Shown: positions 29,391 to 40,686 of the stretch, one piece after another
How the letters are laid out: every line of letters starts with the position of its first letter
How positions within the stretch are numbered: the first letter of the stretch is position 1
DNA from: Prorocentrum cordatum
Lineage: Eukaryota; Sar; Dinophyceae; Prorocentrales; Prorocentraceae
Length of the DNA stretch: 64,000 nucleotides
Assembly (NCBI GenBank): GCA_963575745.1
Contig: CAUYUJ010021683.1
Location: forward strand, 71,331-135,330
Reading direction: 5' to 3'
Position numbers and translations under genes: made by a program
Notes under the pieces: model-generated
The model's database searches: none
What the model was told of the DNA's origin: nothing
The model's input: the letters and a program-made list of their open reading frames with translations, nothing else

Positions 29391-29540
29391 CATACTTGAA
29401 GCCTCTAACTCATAACCCATGACCCAGCACCTTGTCTCCGTGTCCCCCTCCTCCTCCTCCCTTGCCTCCTCCTTCCCCATACACATACCACAAGCCTCTA
29501 CCCCACATCCCATAACCCAGAGCCTGATCTCAGTGCCCCC
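29389..29540. repeat. Tandem ~60-bp direct repeats
   Basis: ATACACATAC...AAGCCTCTA...CCCATRACCCAG...CTC.GTG occurs twice with ~89-bp period, joined by TCC-rich linkers. TCC-rich sequence continues to about 29700. Confidence 0.75.
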
Positions 29541-29707
29541 CCCCCTCCTCTTCCTCCTCCGCCATCTCCTCGTCGTCCCCCTCCTCCTCTTCCTGCCCCG
29601 GTTCACCTCATCCTCTTCGATGCTTCTCCCCCCCATTCTCCGCCTCACCCCCCATCCTTCTTTCCCCGTCCTCCTTTTTCTCCCCAGCACGCGCGCCCGA
29701 TTGGGCA

Positions 29708-30290
29708 TCATGTGCATGTCTTGCACTTCAGAGTGCCCTTCTTCGCGTCGCGCGGGACATTGTGCGGGTCGGGGAACGCCGACTTCGGTAGTCTCCTCTT
29801 GCATGCGCCGGTGCACTGATACCCTTGGTAACTGCGCGCGTTGAACCCGAGTTCCTCGCAGCCTCTGCACACCACTTTGGTTCCTTTCGCCTTTCTATGA
29901 TGTTCCACTTGCGTCGGCTTCAAGTGTCTCGTGTCTGAGAACGCTCCTCCGCACGACGCGCACGTCAGTACCTTCGCGTCCGCCTCGGCTTTCCGTTTGC
30001 GATTCGCTGCCTCCGCATTCCCCCGTCGTACCTCTTTCTCTCGTTCTTCCGCGCATTTCCGACAGAGTCTTCCGCCCGCAGCATTGTGCTTCTTCTGAGC
30101 TTCGGACATCCCCGCCCCCTCTTGGAACTCCGACAGGCAGTCGCCGTTGGAACACCGCAATGTGACCACGCGTTTTTCATTATTCGACGCAAGCGTCGCC
30201 CTCTGACGTTCTCCCGCACATTTCCGACACAACCTCTGGCCCGCTGCATTCTGCTTCTTCTGAGATTCCGACATCTCGCCTTGTCGTCAT
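29708..30290 (-). pseudogene. Zinc-finger tail with Stc1-like C-terminus
   Basis: 190 residues open to a stop after KGTLKCKTCT. It holds one full copy of a ~50-residue module (RCSNGDCLSEFQEGAGMSEA ... GGRLCRKCAEER) and the second half of a preceding one (MSESQKKQNAAGQRLCRKC). Then follow LTCASCGGAFSD, VVCRGCEELGF, and a last segment YQCTGACKRRLPKSAFPDPH ending CKTC. That last segment has the C-x-x-C...LP-x-x-x-F...C-x-x-C shape of Stc1-type zinc domains (weak match by eye). Joined to the upstream helicase segment by a frameshift near 30275-30285. Confidence 0.7.
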
Positions 30291-31355
30291 ACAGCGACAG
30301 GCACTTATCGTTCGAACACCGCACTGTTCCAACACTCTCGTTCCACATCGCGCTGCCAGTGCGCGAGTTCTGTTTCGCCTTGACATCCCTGCACTTTGCG
30401 CAGTACATTGTCCGAATCCTTTTCGTCTCCCCGTTTTCGAGCGCCGCGTCCGCGTTCCGACCGCTACCTTGCCGTGCCGCGTCGTCACCCTCTGCTCTCA
30501 TTGCCCACCCTCTGCACGTTGTGCACCATTTTGCACCTGCGTTTTTCATCTCCTCCGCGCATTCTTTGCAGAGCGCCGGTCTGTCCTTCCTCTGGAACTC
30601 GTACTTCGTGAACGCCTCTACCAACAAACTCCGCCAGCAGCGCTCGCACTGGTCTCGTGGCATTAGTTCCGCCTCCCATTCATCACAATCGAAGCTCTCC
30701 CCTCGTAGCACCTGCAGCAGTTTTTTCGCGCCCTCCATCTCACCTGCGTTGTACGGTCTCCTGTCAAAAGGCCGGAAAATCAGAAGGTCCTGTCGCCTGC
30801 GCACGCGCGCGATGGCAACGTACCTGGACATCCAACTCACGCCGCGCCCTCTTTCAAGGTCAGCTATCACTGCGGCCATGGTCCGGCCCTGCGCAGAGCG
30901 CGCCGTCACTGCCAAAGACGGGGTTATCATAAACTGCGTGCGCTTCACACTCAACGCTGGATGTTTCCGATACCCGTCCAAGAACCATTGCCGCCCTTTC
31001 GATGGGAAGATCGGATACAGCCCTGGCTCCCACCCTGGCAGGTGCCACTCCTTCGTATGGAAGTTCAACACTATCACTCTCGGTAGATGCAACAACACTT
31101 CCTCGTCTTCATCCCCAGTGACCTCGTCCTCGTGCAACGCCCATCCATGGATCGTCGCTGTACGCCCCCGCAGGGGCTTCTTCTTTGATCGATCCAAGTA
31201 ATCCCCCAAAGCCACGGGCATCCCTTTGGCCAGTGGCAGCCACCCGGGCAGGCTTGCACACTCCTTCTCGTGGTACCCCAACCAACGTACCTTATCCTCC
31301 ACCGTGTGCGGCCGCCTCTGTTCCCCCCATGGCAAGGGCGGTCCCTGGCTGCGAC
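30275..31355 (-). pseudogene. PIF1-like helicase, C-terminal motifs V-VI and zinc region
   Basis: It reads VEDKVRWLGYHEKECASLPG, then NFHTKEWHLPGWEPGLYPIF. Next are SLAVTARSAQGRTMAAVIAD (motif V; usual T-x-H-K-S-QG-x-T) and YVAIARVRRRQDLLIFRPF (motif VI; usual YVA-x-SR). After the helicase come CERCWRSLL, CKECAEEMKNAGAKWCTTC, MYCAKCRDVKAKQ and VRCSNDKCLSLYDD, zinc-type pairs running into the next segment. Confidence 0.8.
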
Positions 31356-34043
31356 CCAGAGCAACTGTTCTCCCCGCTCTTTGGCCCACTGCACAGCTCT
31401 CTGCTTCCCGACGTGGCAACGAATGTCCTGGTTCGCATAAATGGCGACAGCTTCTACAAATGTCTCCTCCCGAAACCGCGCGTCTTCTGCCGACGTCGCG
31501 ACGAGCTTCCTCTTGTCCCGCTCACTTTTGCAAGCCTCGCACTCTAACTCGTTGCGCATCGCAATTGCATCTCTGTCTTCGACACAACGCGCTTTCCCGC
31601 GCGCCGGTGCCCCGTTCACCCACGACCCCGGAACATCCGTCGGTCTGCCATGCAAAAATTTGCGCGTACGTTGGGACAACTTTCCTCGGCGAAACTCGTC
31701 CTGCACTCCAAGAAACCAGTCGTCCTGGTCTTCCACGCGCTTGCACTCCGTCAACTCCGTCATTCCCTGCGCTGCACCATCGCCACCCGCCCCCCAAAAA
31801 ATATACTGTCCGTGGTCCTCTGTGGCACCCGGCGCGTATTTCCTCGCTTTTTTCAAATACGACGTGGGAAGCGCATTAATGGCTGTCCCAGATGGCGGCT
31901 CCAATTGATAGGAATCCCCGCAGAACAGCACATTCACGCCCCCGAAAGGCCTGGTGACGCCGTCTTCACCTACCTTCGTGTCGCTTGCAGCTGACATGCA
32001 CGACCGCAAGTGTGAGTCTAGCTCTGCAATGAAGTTCGCGCTGACCATGCTCACCTCGCCCACAATCAGCCACTTCCACTGTGACATGCGCTGCGCTGCT
32101 TGCTCTTTCTTCGTTTTCTTCTTTGTCTCTGCGTTGGCGTCGCCCGCCGCGTCCTTCTCTTTCGTTTGGTTCACACCGAGCCCAAATGCACTGTGAATCG
32201 TATTCCCGTCGAGAGCTGACGCGTTTGTAGCCTGCAACGCTGCCACCTGGAAATCTATGCCGCGCGTCCACCCCAGCTCTTTTTCGAACAGCTCCTTCCG
32301 GATCTTGTCTATGACGAAACTCTTCCCAGTCCCCGGGCCACCATGCAACGTCCACACGAAGGGCTGCATATCAGAACCGCTCTGGCCTGTTTCCTTGCCG
32401 CTCGCGGACCTCCCGAATTCTTGCGCCAACGCGCGATCTGCCACCTTCTCAACGACGCTACGCTGTCCCGCGTTCAACCCGTTCTCCGCAAGCCCTTCCC
32501 TCCATCTCCGCACACTTGACGCTGTTGCTTTCTTGGCCGCCACCACCCCTGGGGCACCTTCCTCCCCGCCCGCGCCGCTGCCTTCTGCGGCCCTCAACGC
32601 CGCGGCCGCCGCTTGCGCTTTCTGCGCCTCCGCGTCACCCCACCTCAACACACCGCCCCCTCCGCGTGTCTTGCGCTTTCCGTTCACCCGACCAGCGCTC
32701 GCGCCCCGCGCGGCGTCGCCCCTGGCCATGGCCTCCCGGCTCCTCTCCTTTTCGCACTCCGCATCTACATTTGTCCGCCTGTCCTCTTTCTCCATGGGCG
32801 TGCCTCCCGCATGCGTCTTCCGCCTTGTCGCCGCGTCGACAATTCTCGGATCCAGTTCTTCATCGCTGTGCAGCTCGTCCTCGTGTTTGACCAGGTCTTC
32901 GTCCGTGACTGGTCGCAGATCCACCACGCCCATGTAGTTCTGCACGTGCCTCTTTGTTTCTTCACATGGCATGCCTTTCTTTAACCACTCCAATGACGCC
33001 TCCGCCCACGACCCCTGCGCTCCGCGGAAGTCCCGCAGGTGCGGCACTCCACATTCGACGTCGTCACGCAGCGTGAACGCCCGAAAATATACCATCAACA
33101 AAAGCCCGTTCCTATCCTCCTGCCCCGCTCCGTGCTTCGGCTGCGGCGCTCCATGAAAACTGGGGTCCCTCGGGCGCTCGTTCCGCACCAACACCCACGT
33201 GTGCCTCAGAGTTTCCAACTCCGGAACATCCGGGAATGGTACCCACGAAGAACTCCCCCATCCCTCCTTGATCACATAATCCACTCCGGCTTTCAATTGG
33301 GGTCCAGCCTGCGCGCCGCCCTCGTCAGTATCCGCTCTCTGCTGGTCTGCTTCGCGGACCTTCTGCATCCCGGACAGCGTCAGCTCCGCCTGGTACTCAT
33401 TGCTGGCCGCGGCTGCCAGCTCTGCTCCGCCGCGGGGAAACGCTGCCAACTCGATGCGCCAATATCGCAAGAACTCATACAACGATAGGTGTGCCAAGTC
33501 GGGCGCACCAGGAGCGTCAAGCGGGCGCATGCCATACAAGTACACTGGACTCTTAGACACAATTCGAACCTTTTTCAACCCTTCTCGTTTGTCCGCTTCC
33601 AGAACCCCCGACGCTGCTAGGGTAACGCCGTCCCCGTCAGCACAGAGCCGCTCCGCCATGCGCACGGCTTCTGCTCCCGGGATCATGGCAGTCTTCGCAG
33701 TCTTGAGACTCTCGGCACCAGTCACGTCTCTGGGGTCTCGGTACGCTCGCAGATTCGCACTTTCTTGCGCTGACCGCACCACGCCTCTCCCGTACATGTC
33801 ACTCAGGAACCTCTTCATGTGCCTGTTCGCCCGGTACGCCGCGGTCCTGTCTTTCGTCTGCTCCGCCAGCGCGTGGTGGCCCTTTTTAATCTCCCTCACC
33901 TCGTTGAGCGACGGGGCACACCGCTTGCACTGATAGTCCGCCGCATACCCCGCTGCTGCATTCTGCGCTCTTTGCGCTGCCAGAACCATGTCGACGGGTC
34001 GATCCGTCTCCCAGCACCGCTCTTCGCACACACACACACACAC
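31074..34043 (-). pseudogene. Helitron-like region and PIF1 helicase N-terminal half
   Basis: This is the longest intact frame in the window (989 residues; the recognisable protein ends near 31350). It starts with GYAADYQCKRCAPSLNEVRE and ANRHMKRFLSDMYGRGVVRS, typical of the region ahead of the helicase in Helitron-like proteins, then LSLYEFLRYWRIEL and RHTWVLVRNERPRDPSFHGA. A Lys/Arg/Ala-rich linker leads to Walker A GGPGTGKSFVID (about residues 567-578) and ALDGNTIHSAFGLGV. Motif II reads LIVGEVSMVSA where DE-x-SM is usual: GGC replaces an Asp codon. Motif III is CGDSYQLEPPSG. The Asp loss should abolish ATP hydrolysis. Frame continuity fails upstream at the CA repeat near 34030 and downstream at a C6 run near 31323. 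Confidence 0.85.
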
Positions 34044-34051
34044 ACCTATCG
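34026..34051. repeat. (CA)n microsatellite inside the helicase frame
   Basis: About eleven CA units, located exactly where the reading frame changes. Confidence 0.95.
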
Positions 34052-35055
34052 TGCGTCGCTTCCGTCACTGGGAACCTGTGCGGAATCTGCAAATCGCTGT
34101 TAAAATTTAATCCTACCGCGCCGCTTATCATCGCTGGTAACGTGCCGTTCAGGTTCTCTTCGTTCATGGGTCCGCGCAGGCACCCTGTCATGTTCCTCCT
34201 CCCTGCTCGCGGCATGTCACGCTTTCTCAAAAACCCTTCGCACAACACCACTGCGCGATCTATGAGCCACGACGCGCGCGGGAAAAAGCTTTTGCACTGC
34301 GTCATGTCGTCTTTCCTCTGACAATGTGCCAACGGCGCCACGCGCTGCAAACGCTTGCTCCACTGGTGCACGTGGTTCTGTCGAAACTCCTGCCCCTTTT
34401 GCACCCAGACGCCGAGGTGCTCTTGCAGCCAGGTTCGCCCTTCCTCGTTGCCCTTGTCTCCGTCTCCTGTTTTCCCATTGCCGCTCGTTGATTCCCTACC
34501 GCCGCCTTCCGTCTCTGCAAACCCATTCGTCTGGCCGCTGTGTAAGTACTCCGGCGCTGCGACCAGCTCTGTGGTCTCGCGGCACGTGGGCCATGCCTTC
34601 TCCACCTCCGTTTTCCTACCCCTCCAGCCTTCTACGTCGGAGTAGTCTTGACGACTCGCGTTTCGCTTGTACCTCTTGTACTCTTCTACCAGCCCCTTCA
34701 GAACATCTGTCGGCAGCTGTAGCAGTTCGTGCAAGGGGGCATACTGGTGCAAACACTGAACGAAGACTTGCACTTGCACTTGTACGTGCCAGGGGCCCAC
34801 GAAAGCGGCGACAGTGTCGCAGATCGCAGCCCCCCAAGGACGGCGACGTGCCCTGATGGCCTGCATGAGACAAGCCTCCGTCGGGCCTCCCATGAGCCCA
34901 CAAGAGTGGCGCCGATTTCGCAGAACACACCCCCCCAGGGCCAAGGAAGTCTTATGATAACCTGGGCGCGGCACCATTCTGGTGGGCCTCCGCATCCTCT
35001 TGGTATCCAGCGCACACGGGGCAAGAAGATTGGAGGGCGGGAGAAGGAGGTGCAC
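34030..35055 (-). pseudogene. N-terminal region of the Helitron-like protein
   Basis: Residues from LHELLQLPTDVLKGLVEEYK through QRKDDMTQCKSFFPRASWLI and AVVLCEGFLRKRDMPRAGRR to GLNFNSDLQIPHRFPVTEAT precede the A-D-Y-Q-C-KR region of the next frame. The join lies inside (CA)n at about 34028-34051, where this frame reads CVCVCV. The start codon is uncertain; the first ~100 residues show no similarity I recognise. Confidence 0.68.
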
Positions 35056-35059
35056 GCCA

Positions 35060-35716
35060 CAATGCTCTACTCAAAACAAGTACCTCAACCGCCAGACGGT
35101 CGGGTAGAAAGAGCGAGCCACATGGCTCCACTCCACCCCTACGGAATTTCCGGGGGCAGACGTCGAAACCAAGGTTTGCGGAAGTTCTCGCTCACTCCTG
35201 GGAATGATGTCGCCCCGGAATGCTTTCCAACAGAGTGCGTCGCCGAGCGCGTTCGAAGCGGATCTGAATCGGGGCGCGCGGCTGCTGCAGCCCGAGGTAT
35301 GACCCGAAAACCATCAGTCACACAAGTGGGAAGAAGAGTGATGGGAAAGGGTGTAAAATAAAGCGATCTGGAAGAAGCAGGTCATCTGTGGATACCTCTT
35401 CTATGGCTGGGTGCGTCTTCGACCTTTGGAGGGGTTGCTTGGGGCGAACTTGGGATCCTTTTGAAGACTTGCGGGCTTTCCTTCGGCTCGCTGCCCGCGC
35501 CTTCAAATTCTGAAGAAGCGCTGTTGAACAGCTTCGGCACCACCGTGCAACATATCTGCAATCGTGCCCCCTGGCACGTTGACGCGTGCTAAAATGCCAA
35601 GTTCTGTCTGGTAGGGATTCTGTAACCTTGCTAAGGGCCCCCTGCCCTCCTGGCACGCACGCAAGCCCATGCACCGCCCCCTGTTTTCGAAGCTCTATCG
35701 GTGCCCAGACACGTCC
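35060..35716. other. Unassigned sequence upstream of the Helitron-like frame
   Basis: No recognised motif. It may include the 5' end of the element, but no TC terminus can be fixed. Confidence 0.4.
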
Positions 35717-36260
35717 CTGCCGCTCTCCAAAGCGTCCAAGACGCCCAGGATGGCATCCCACACGGACCTGGGGGGCTACCAAAGCCGCCAAGATGGCCCA
35801 CGATGCCTCCGAGACGGCCCACGAGGCCCCAAAAAGCCCCAACGGCGCTCCAAGAGGACCCCCAAGAAATCCCCAAGAGGGCCCAAGAGACAAAAACACA
35901 TGATTTTCATTATGTTTGTCAACGTTTATCACGCTGTCGCCTTTTCGAGTTCCGACACTCCAAGACAGCTCCAGGGGCCCCCAAGAGCGCCCCACGATGG
36001 CCCGAGAGGCTTCCGAGAGGGTCTCTAGACGTCCCAGGAGGGCCTCAGAAGAGCCTCACAGGCGCCCATGACACGCAACATTGCCCCCAGACAGGCCCAA
36101 GAGAGGCCCAAGAGGGGGAACATACACCGACAATTCGATCCTTCTGCCCGAAGAGTCCCCCAGGAGGCCCCAAGAGGCGTCCGAGAAGCCCCAAGGGGGC
36201 CCCGAGAGGCCCCCAACAACCCCCAAACAGCCCCAATGAGGCCGCAAAGCTGCCTCCAAT
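35717..36260. repeat. Family N array, copy 2
   Basis: The first box lies at 35898-35968 (TGATTTTCATTATGTTTG ... CTTTTCGAGTTCCGACACTC) and the second at about 36110-36175 (GGGGGAACATACACCGACAA ...), with 215 bp between them. Surrounded by CCAAGAGGCCCC-type units. Confidence 0.75.
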
Positions 36261-36940
36261 GAGCTCCCGGGAGTCCTCCCACGATATCCCAACGAACATC
36301 CAAGATGCTTCCGGTACCCTCTCGAACAATCGCCACCGAGCCTGGTGGACTGCCACGGTGGCGGGATTTGCCGCAGGCAGCTGGATTAAAGTGGGCCCCC
36401 CTCTCCTGGAAATCTCTTGGACCCCCTGGGCCGCTTTGGGGGGCCAAGTGCAGTCCTCTGGAACCCTTCTTGGGGCCCCCGTGACACCTTTTGGCTTCAG
36501 CCGAGCTGGGGCCCTTGGAGTGAGACCAAGGACTACTCCGCGCCAGAGCCATCTTTTTGAACAGCCCTGCAGACTCTCAAAGACCACAAAGACCCGAAGA
36601 GAGCACGGTGGCGGTCTGGGCCGAATCAAAGCCACCACATGTCGCCGCCGCTTACACGCTGCGAAGCCCGTCTCTCATGGGTACTGGGGCACGTGGCGAC
36701 GGCACCTGGCTCTCATGGGAGCTCGAAACTGCCGCGCAAAGTTCGGCACCGGCGACAACAGTCTGGCACCTTTTCGACTTCTGGACGGCGCCTGGCGACT
36801 GAAGATGGCTGCCAGTATGCGTCCAAGTGGCCGCAGAGACCCCCAGAGAGTAGTCGAGAGCCCTTTACTCCGTCTGTTCACTGCCGCAACCTACTCATCA
36901 TACTGATCGATCATCTCTGATCCATCATCTTGCGACTCCT
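36261..36940. other. Unassigned sequence
   Basis: Mixed-complexity sequence with no recognised gene. The ~400-residue plus-strand frame crossing it is Arg/Pro-rich and begins inside the N array. Confidence 0.4.
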
Positions 36941-37190
36941 CCCCCATTCACCTCCTCATCACCATGATCATCGTCGTGATCATCATCACCGTTATCACCG
37001 CCACTGCCGTCATCAGCATCATCATCATCACCATCATCCGCGAACTCCTCGTCATCGTCTCCCCACTTCATCCATCCTCATCGTCCTGCTCATGATCACC
37101 ATCATCGCCAGCATCATCAGCATCATCATCACCGTCATACGCATCATCGTCATGAGCATCCTCGTCATCATCGTCGTCTGGAACGGCTCG
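36941..37190. repeat. Degenerate (ATC)n array
   Basis: CATCATCATCATCACC-type repeats with frequent substitutions. Confidence 0.9.
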
Positions 37191-37369
37191 TAGACATGCT
37201 ACTGTGCTGACCTTCTGAGACAGGATGGCGGGTGGGAGTGAGGGAGACGGCCAGCAGGCGGAATGGATAGCTTGACCCCTGCCCGCCCGCTAGCCGTCAC
37301 GCTCACTTTTGGCGTAACCATCTCCCCCTTGCCAATGGTCGTCGAAGCCTCAAGATAGCCTGAAGAGCA

Positions 37370-37700
37370 CCCAGGGGGAACCGAAGAGGGGCTCAGGTGG
37401 CCCCAAACCAGGCGCAAGAGCGCCCCTAGAAGGCGATGCGTAGGCTATCGACGGGCAGCCCTGGTTGCAGCTCCCCCTCCTCGCTCAATGTCGTACATGA
37501 TCGCCCCAAGAGGGCCAACGCGACCCCCAGAAACATTGCAAAACAAACCTCAAGAGGCGCCGAAAACGCACCAAAGAAGCTACCAAGAGGCAACAAAGGG
37601 GCCCGAAAGGGTCCCCCCGAGCTGCCAAGCGGCTCAAAATGTCACCTGAACCGCGGAGAAGTCGCCAAGATGCCTGAGTAGGCTCCCCGAAAGCCCTCAA
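37370..37700. repeat. Diverged N-like array
   Basis: CCAAGAGGGCC, CTCAAGAGGCGCCG, CCAAGAGGCAACAA and CCCCGAAAGCCCTC units without the conserved boxes. Confidence 0.55.
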
Positions 37701-38320
37701 GAGATGTCCCAAGAACCTCCATGCATCCAGTAAACCACTGGCTTTTCTGTTCGCCAACCTCCTCTTTGTGTGCCTTCTCCCCTTCCCTCTCTTTTCTCCC
37801 TCCTCCATCACCTTCCCGCTTCGAATGATAACGGCTGCCCCTCCTTGCTCCCGCACTTGCCTGATCGCGCCAACTCGTATGGGCATCGTTTCTAGATGAG
37901 CTGGTTGGGGCACGGGACGCGTCGAGCACTTCTCCAATTGCTTTCCACTCGTGTCTGACACTGTCATGAATGTGGCCCAAGCCAGACTCCTGCCCCCCCT
38001 TTGTCCCATCAACTCTGGGACACCGCTTGCTGAAAGAGATCAGCGCGCTCACCGCATGCGAGACGTGAGACAGCGCTCCCCGCACCGCCGACCCCCAAAA
38101 CGGACCGTGCCCAAAACGGAACGGGAAACCCTGTCGCAGAAGGAACGAAATGGTTGACCAACAATTTCGCGCCTGTGCCTTGATCACTGAGAACGGGCCA
38201 AGCGCCGCCTCACATCACAAGACACACTCGAGCCGCGTCCAGCCAAGGCAACGAATGCCCCCGACAACGCGACAAAACCTGTCGCGGGGGCCCGTGGCCC
38301 ATACTGTCAATCTTTGCCTC
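37701..38320. other. Unassigned sequence
   Basis: No recognised repeat or protein motif. Confidence 0.35.
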
Positions 38321-38324
38321 CTGC

Positions 38325-38650
38325 TCATCCCTCCTCCCCCTCCTCCTCCTCCACCTCATCATCGTTCCTCCTCCTCCTCCTCTTCCTCCTCCCCCTCCCT
38401 CCCCCCTCCTCCTCCTCATCCTGCTGCTCTTCCTCCTCCTCCTCCTCCTCCTCCTCCTCCTCCCTCCTCCTCTTTCTCTTCCTCGTCATCCTCATCCTCA
38501 TCCTCACCCTCATCTTCATCCTCCCCATCATCATCATCATCACCACCATCATCATCACCATCATCTTCCTCATCGTCGTCGCAATTGTCATTAACGTCGT
38601 CATCATCGTCATCATCAGCAGCATCACCATCGTCGTCATGGTCGCCGTCG
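38325..38650. repeat. (TCC)n array passing into (ATC)n
   Basis: TCC/TCT repeats to about 38475 and CATCATC repeats to about 38640, with a mixed CCTCATC zone between, suggesting one array mutated into the other. Confidence 0.92.
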
Positions 38651-38699
38651 TGTCAGCAGGACCATCCTCGTCACCTGGCAACACACTACCCGAAAAACT

Positions 38700-39029
38700 C
38701 CGACCATGATACTCCACAGTACTCCCGGACGGCATCCGCCGACACCCTTGAGATGTCACCGGCGTGCAACGTACTGCCCCGACTCCACCACCCGAAAAGC
38801 CCCAAGGACGACCACGGAACCCTCGGAGAGAACCCCCAAACACCCCGTGCATGCCTGATACCCCCCGCGACAGGGCCCCCCAAACGGCGCCCATGCGCGA
38901 CGGCCCGCCCAACAGCACCCGAACACAGTTCAAGGTCACCACCTGAATCTTTCCCGCAGCTTGCAAAGAAGCCGTGATAACGACCACGCGGCAAAAAAAA
39001 GGGGTCGGCGGATGTGGCGTAAGCCTATA
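38700..39029. other. Weakly N-like, otherwise unassigned
   Basis: CCCGAAAAGCCCCAAGG and CCCCCCAAACGGCGCC units at 38780-38900 resemble family N. No gene. Confidence 0.35.
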
Positions 39030-39106
39030 GAATCAAAACAACGTCGCCAGAAAATGTTTCAACTATTTTTGAATATCAACCCTGTAGAGGGACAGGCCCG
39101 ACTTGA
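39030..39106. mobile_element. Family A right-end fragment
   Basis: ATGTTTCAACTATTTTTGAA and CCTGTAGAGGGACAGGCCCG followed by ACTTGA. The left half is missing. Confidence 0.72.
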
Positions 39107-39541
39107 CACAAGTACAATGTGTCCTCCTTAGGAGGCGCGCGTCCCCACCCGTGACGGATGGCTCACCAGTCCTGTATAGTAGATCGCTTCCCGAGCGGCG
39201 TGACCAGAAAGCGCCCGCCACGAGGCACACACTGTCAGATTCCTCGGTGCGCGCGTCGCCCCCGGGGGAGGGAGGGGGCGCCTCTCTCCTCCAGGTGTAA
39301 CTACCCCCCCCCTCCGCACGCAGCAAGACTCTGCCATCTCCGGTGCCACTCGCCGCAGCCGCGGCCCCTGCGTGAGCTCAACGCGACGGGAGGGGGCGCC
39401 CTGCCCCGCCTCGACTCGACGTAGATCTCGCCCCGCGCCTGGTCCCGAGGCTCCACGCGGCCACCCGAGGGGCGGCAGGCCCCTCCGACGCCACAGGCAA
39501 GCGCGGATGAGTTTCCAGTCAGCCAGCAGCAGAAGGGCACA
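39107..39541. other. Unassigned GC-rich sequence
   Basis: No repeat partner or protein motif recognised. Confidence 0.35.
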
Positions 39542-39660
39542 GGACAAGGATGCGAGGGCCTGGACATGTCGACGAATTGCGAGTGGGGCGCGGCCAGCTA
39601 AAGCGGCCCAAGGCGCTCCCGGAAAGCTGTTCGTCCTTGCTACGCGGGTTGACTGCGCGT
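39542..39660. repeat. Family X repeat, copy 2
   Basis: ACAAGGATGCGAGGGCCT...GGGGCGCGGCCAGCTAAAGC...GTCCTTGCTACGCGGGTT. Confidence 0.65.
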
Positions 39661-39786
39661 CAAGATCGAGTCGGAACGACCCTGGCGCTGGTACCTGACA
39701 ACGCGTGGATCGTTCGACCTCAGACCATCGGCGGCTTTCCGATCGCCAAATCGCTCGGGAGTCTTGGTCGACACTGGGCCAAGAAC
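39661..39786. mobile_element. Family L fragment
   Basis: CCCTGGCGCTGGTACCTGAC, ACGCGTGGATCGTTCGACCT and GATCGCCAAATCGCTCGGGA correspond to the right part of L1/L4. Confidence 0.6.
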
Positions 39787-39870
39787 TGATTGCCTACTAG
39801 ACCACCCCAACCCAACTCGAAGACCCGAGTTTCGCGCTGGTGGGGGTACGGGTTTCATATGGCGACTTCT
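39787..39870. mobile_element. Family B left-end fragment
   Basis: TGATTGCCTACTAGACCACC, CCAACCCAACTCGAAGACCC and GGTGGGGGTACGGGTTTCAT. The right end is missing. Confidence 0.7.
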
Positions 39871-39959
39871 CGTTTGTTCTGTCACTTTCTTCTGGTCCCC
39901 AATTTCCCCCGACACCGGGGGCAACCCCATAACAATTCCGTCAATACCGCCCTCAAGCG

Positions 39960-40575
39960 CGGCGCATTTACGCCCGAGTCACCTCAAGCCAGGGCATCTC
40001 GGAGCCACGGACTCCGAGGATGTCTCAAGCCCAGCGGGCAAGAGAACCTCGAGTCAAAGCACCTCGGAGCCCAGGGGTCCGAGGATGTCTCAAGCGAAAC
40101 GGGCTTGCGCACTTCGCGAACCGCATCTTCAACCCATAACCGCGAGGACGTCTCAGGCCAACCGGGCAGAGCCAGGGATTCCGAGGATGCTTGCGGCGGC
40201 ACATGCCTGAGTACCTCGCGAACCACGTCTTGGAACCCAGAGTTGCGAGAACGCCTCAAGCGAAACGGGCCAGAGCGCCTCCATCTCCAGGGCATCCCGA
40301 AGCCTGGGGTCCCGAAGATGCCTCGGGCAAAACGGGCCTGTAAGTACCTCAAGACCTTGGAATCCAGAAGCGCGAGCACGTCTCCAGCGAAGCGAGCCAG
40401 CACACGTCGATCCAAGGCATCCCGAGAAGCCTGGGGTCCCGAGGATGCCTCGGGCAAAACGGGCCTGTAAGTACCTCGCGAAGCACGTCTTGGAATCCAG
40501 GAGCGCGAGCACGTCTCCAGCGAAGCGAGCCAGCACACATCGATCCAAAGCAGCTCGGAGCCCGAGGCTCCGAGG
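39960..40575. repeat. Family U tandem repeats
   Basis: ~45-bp imperfect units (CCGAGGATGYCTCAAGCGAA, CGGGCCTG..., AGTACCTCGCGAACCACGTC, TTGGAATCCAG) organise into ~130-bp higher-order units. The last two (about 40306-40436 and 40437-40570) are nearly identical. Outliers lie at 41235-41300. Confidence 0.85.
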
Positions 40576-40686
40576 ATGGCTCTCCGTGGGCCGTGGGGCG
40601 CACCGCGCTCGTTGGAGAGCTTCCGTTTGGGGGTGGCTGGGGTCGCCCAGCGCTGCGTCGGGCGACCCGTGCACCCTGGCTTGGGT

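Larger units (their letters stand above)
29708..35055 (-). mobile_element. Helitron-like PIF1 helicase element, frame-disrupted
   Basis: One long protein of about 1,750 residues is readable on the minus strand across four frame segments: an N-terminal region, a Helitron/PIF1 middle region, the helicase C-terminal half, and a zinc-finger tail. PIF1-type helicases with these accessory regions belong to Helitron-like elements that are numerous in dinoflagellates (family knowledge). No Rep (HUH) motif was identified. Helitron ends (5'-TC, 3'-CTRR hairpin) were not located, so the limits here are those of the reading frames. Three frame breaks and a motif II substitution indicate an inactive copy unless some breaks are sequencing errors at homopolymers. 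Confidence 0.78.

Noticed and set aside
29965-31419. Minus-strand frame read through to its annotated end as one protein
   Set aside because: After about 30285 the frame loses the CxxC pattern, which continues in another frame; the tail is out of frame.
35701-36906. 401-residue plus-strand frame over N2
   Set aside because: It follows the low-complexity array and unique sequence with no recognised domain; N arrays are open in several frames.
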